A model generated the notes under the pieces. The model saw nothing but the letters and a program-made list of their open reading frames with translations. It was not told the origin of the DNA and did no database searches. 64,000 nt of DNA from Hydractinia symbiolongicarpus (lineage: Eukaryota; Cnidaria; Hydrozoa; Anthoathecata; Hydractiniidae). Where the stretch lies: assembly GCF_029227915.1 (NCBI RefSeq), contig NC_079886.1:4836001-4900000 (forward strand), given 5' to 3'. Both the position numbers and the translations under genes were made by a program. Within the stretch, counting starts at the first letter, position 1. Each line of letters starts with the position of its first letter. Below are positions 63,313 to 64,000 of this stretch, piece after piece.

Positions 63313-64000
63313 AGTCCGTTTGAGTTACAACGGTTGCGTCACATATTGGTACCAACATTTATTAAGCGATATTTTTCTAATATTACTAGTTTGCATCGCT
63401 TTTTACAGTGAAACGATTGACTGTGGGACTTAATTGAACTGATTTTGGACTTTCACATTACAAATGTGATAAATGAGACAAATGGAATTCAAGAAATAAC
63501 ATTCTCCTTAATTTGACATGATTGCTGGAATTCAACGATTACACTGGGTGCTGTGATAGCGCTTCATTTAAAAATTTAGATAAATAAGTCATTTTTTGAT
63601 GTGGGACCAATCCTAGCCGTTAGCGTGCGCCAAAGAAATGGAGACAGTTTTAAAAACTACATTTCATTGACTTTCTAACGGTATCAGTCCGTTTGAGTTA
63701 CAACGGTTGCGTCACATATTGGTACCAACATTTATTAAGCGATATTTTCCTAATATTACTAGTTTGCATCGCTTTTTACAGTGGAACGATTGACTGTGGG
63801 ACTTAATTGAACTGATTTTGGACTTTCACATTGTAAATGTGATAAATGAGACAAATGGACTTCAAGAAATAACATTCTCCTTAATTTGACATGATTGCTT
63901 GAACTCAGCAGTTGCACTGACTTTGTGGTAGCGCTTTATTTAAAAATTTAGACAAAAAAGTCAATATTTACTGTGGGACCGATCCTAGCTGTTAGCGCGG
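63313..64000 (+). repeat. Distant duplicate of 39,583-40,270 (offset 23,730 bp)
   Basis: Matches at a constant offset: ATTAAGCGAT at 63,361 and 39,631, AATGGAATTC at 63,481 and 39,751, GACAAAAAAG at 63,951 and 40,221. I counted about six to eight differences over 688 bp, for example GTTGCACTGACTTTGTGG versus GTTACACTGACTTTTTGG. It runs to the end of the window, so its full length is unknown. Confidence 0.8.

Larger units (their letters stand above)
1..64000 (+). repeat. Satellite DNA array, ~372-bp monomer, ~172 head-to-tail copies
   Basis: The motif TTAATT(A/G)AACTGA followed by GACTTTGA recurs about every 372 bp from the first base to the last; the first four start at 1, 373, 745 and 1,117. 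Other motifs keep the same phase throughout, for example GACAATTGGACTCCAAGAAA, CCGTTTGAGTTACAACGGTT and GCGTCACATATT. All copies are on the same strand and I saw no inversion, mobile element or unique sequence. There is no gene here: the longest open frame is 114 codons, and the frames recur with the repeat. Repeats of this kind are known from centromeric and pericentromeric heterochromatin in eukaryotes; assigning this array to a centromere is inference. Confidence 0.98.

Noticed and set aside
1-64000. CRISPR array or bacterial repeat locus
   Set aside because: Repeats are contiguous ~372-bp units without unique spacers, and there are no cas-like genes or bacterial gene density.
1-64000. Match to a named satellite such as Drosophila 1.688 (359 bp) or Tribolium TCAST (~360 bp)
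   Set aside because: Only the monomer length is similar. I did not recognise their sequence here and could not run a database search, so no family name is given.

Overview
The whole 64 kb window is one uninterrupted tandem array of a roughly 372-bp, AT-rich satellite monomer: about 172 copies, all head to tail in the same orientation. I found no protein-coding gene, RNA gene, transposon, CRISPR array, simple-sequence block or inverted segment. Every open reading frame is short (114 codons at most) and recurs at the repeat period, so I read them as by-products of the repeat. A pure satellite array of this size with higher-order repeats (HORs) points to eukaryotic heterochromatin, probably centromeric or pericentromeric, most likely from an animal. 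I do not recognise the monomer and cannot name the species.

Monomers fall into related subfamilies. Type A has TTAATTAAACTGATT at its start and GTTAGCACGTACTGAAG in the middle. A derived form (A'') has GTGGAACCAATCGTAACCG. Type B has GACTTTCGACTTTGAAATTA, type C has GATTTTGGACTTTCACATTA, and type D has TTGGACTGATTATGGACTG. Even a single monomer looks like an old, diverged dimer, because an ordered set of short motifs recurs about 194-206 bp further on.

Layout. 1-15,797: A-type monomers, with 4-, 5- and 6-monomer periodicities up to about 9.5 kb and a more diverged stretch after that. 15,798-22,503: three copies of a 2,235-bp six-monomer HOR. 22,504-22,800: transition to B-like monomers. 22,801-30,940: an almost perfect 4,070-bp tandem duplication that contains a partial fourth copy of the hexamer and a 1,459-bp tetramer marked by a 341-bp deleted monomer. 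30,561-36,953: overlapping tandem duplications of 1,832 and 2,579 bp. 36,954-41,931: mixed B, C and D monomers with a 1,862-bp periodicity. 41,932-51,790: an array that mostly alternates B and C, with a 1,491-bp tetramer and a nested duplication about 5.2 kb apart. 51,876-56,345: two copies of another 2,235-bp hexamer whose core is A-type sequence from the far left of the window. 56,346-64,000: mixed B, C and D monomers, a 1,476-bp duplication, and a last 688 bp that repeats 39.6-40.3 kb.

Almost every repeat distance is a whole number of monomers after allowing for two deletion variants. This is what in-register unequal crossing-over and gene conversion would produce. The most informative observations are the nested duplications, the conversion-like chimeric monomer at about 20.3 kb, the displaced A-type block at 52-56 kb, the deletion variants that serve as markers, and a strongly conserved core holding a TTGCGTCA element. 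Positions were found by reading shared motifs by eye, so block edges are approximate to some tens of bases unless a junction is stated.
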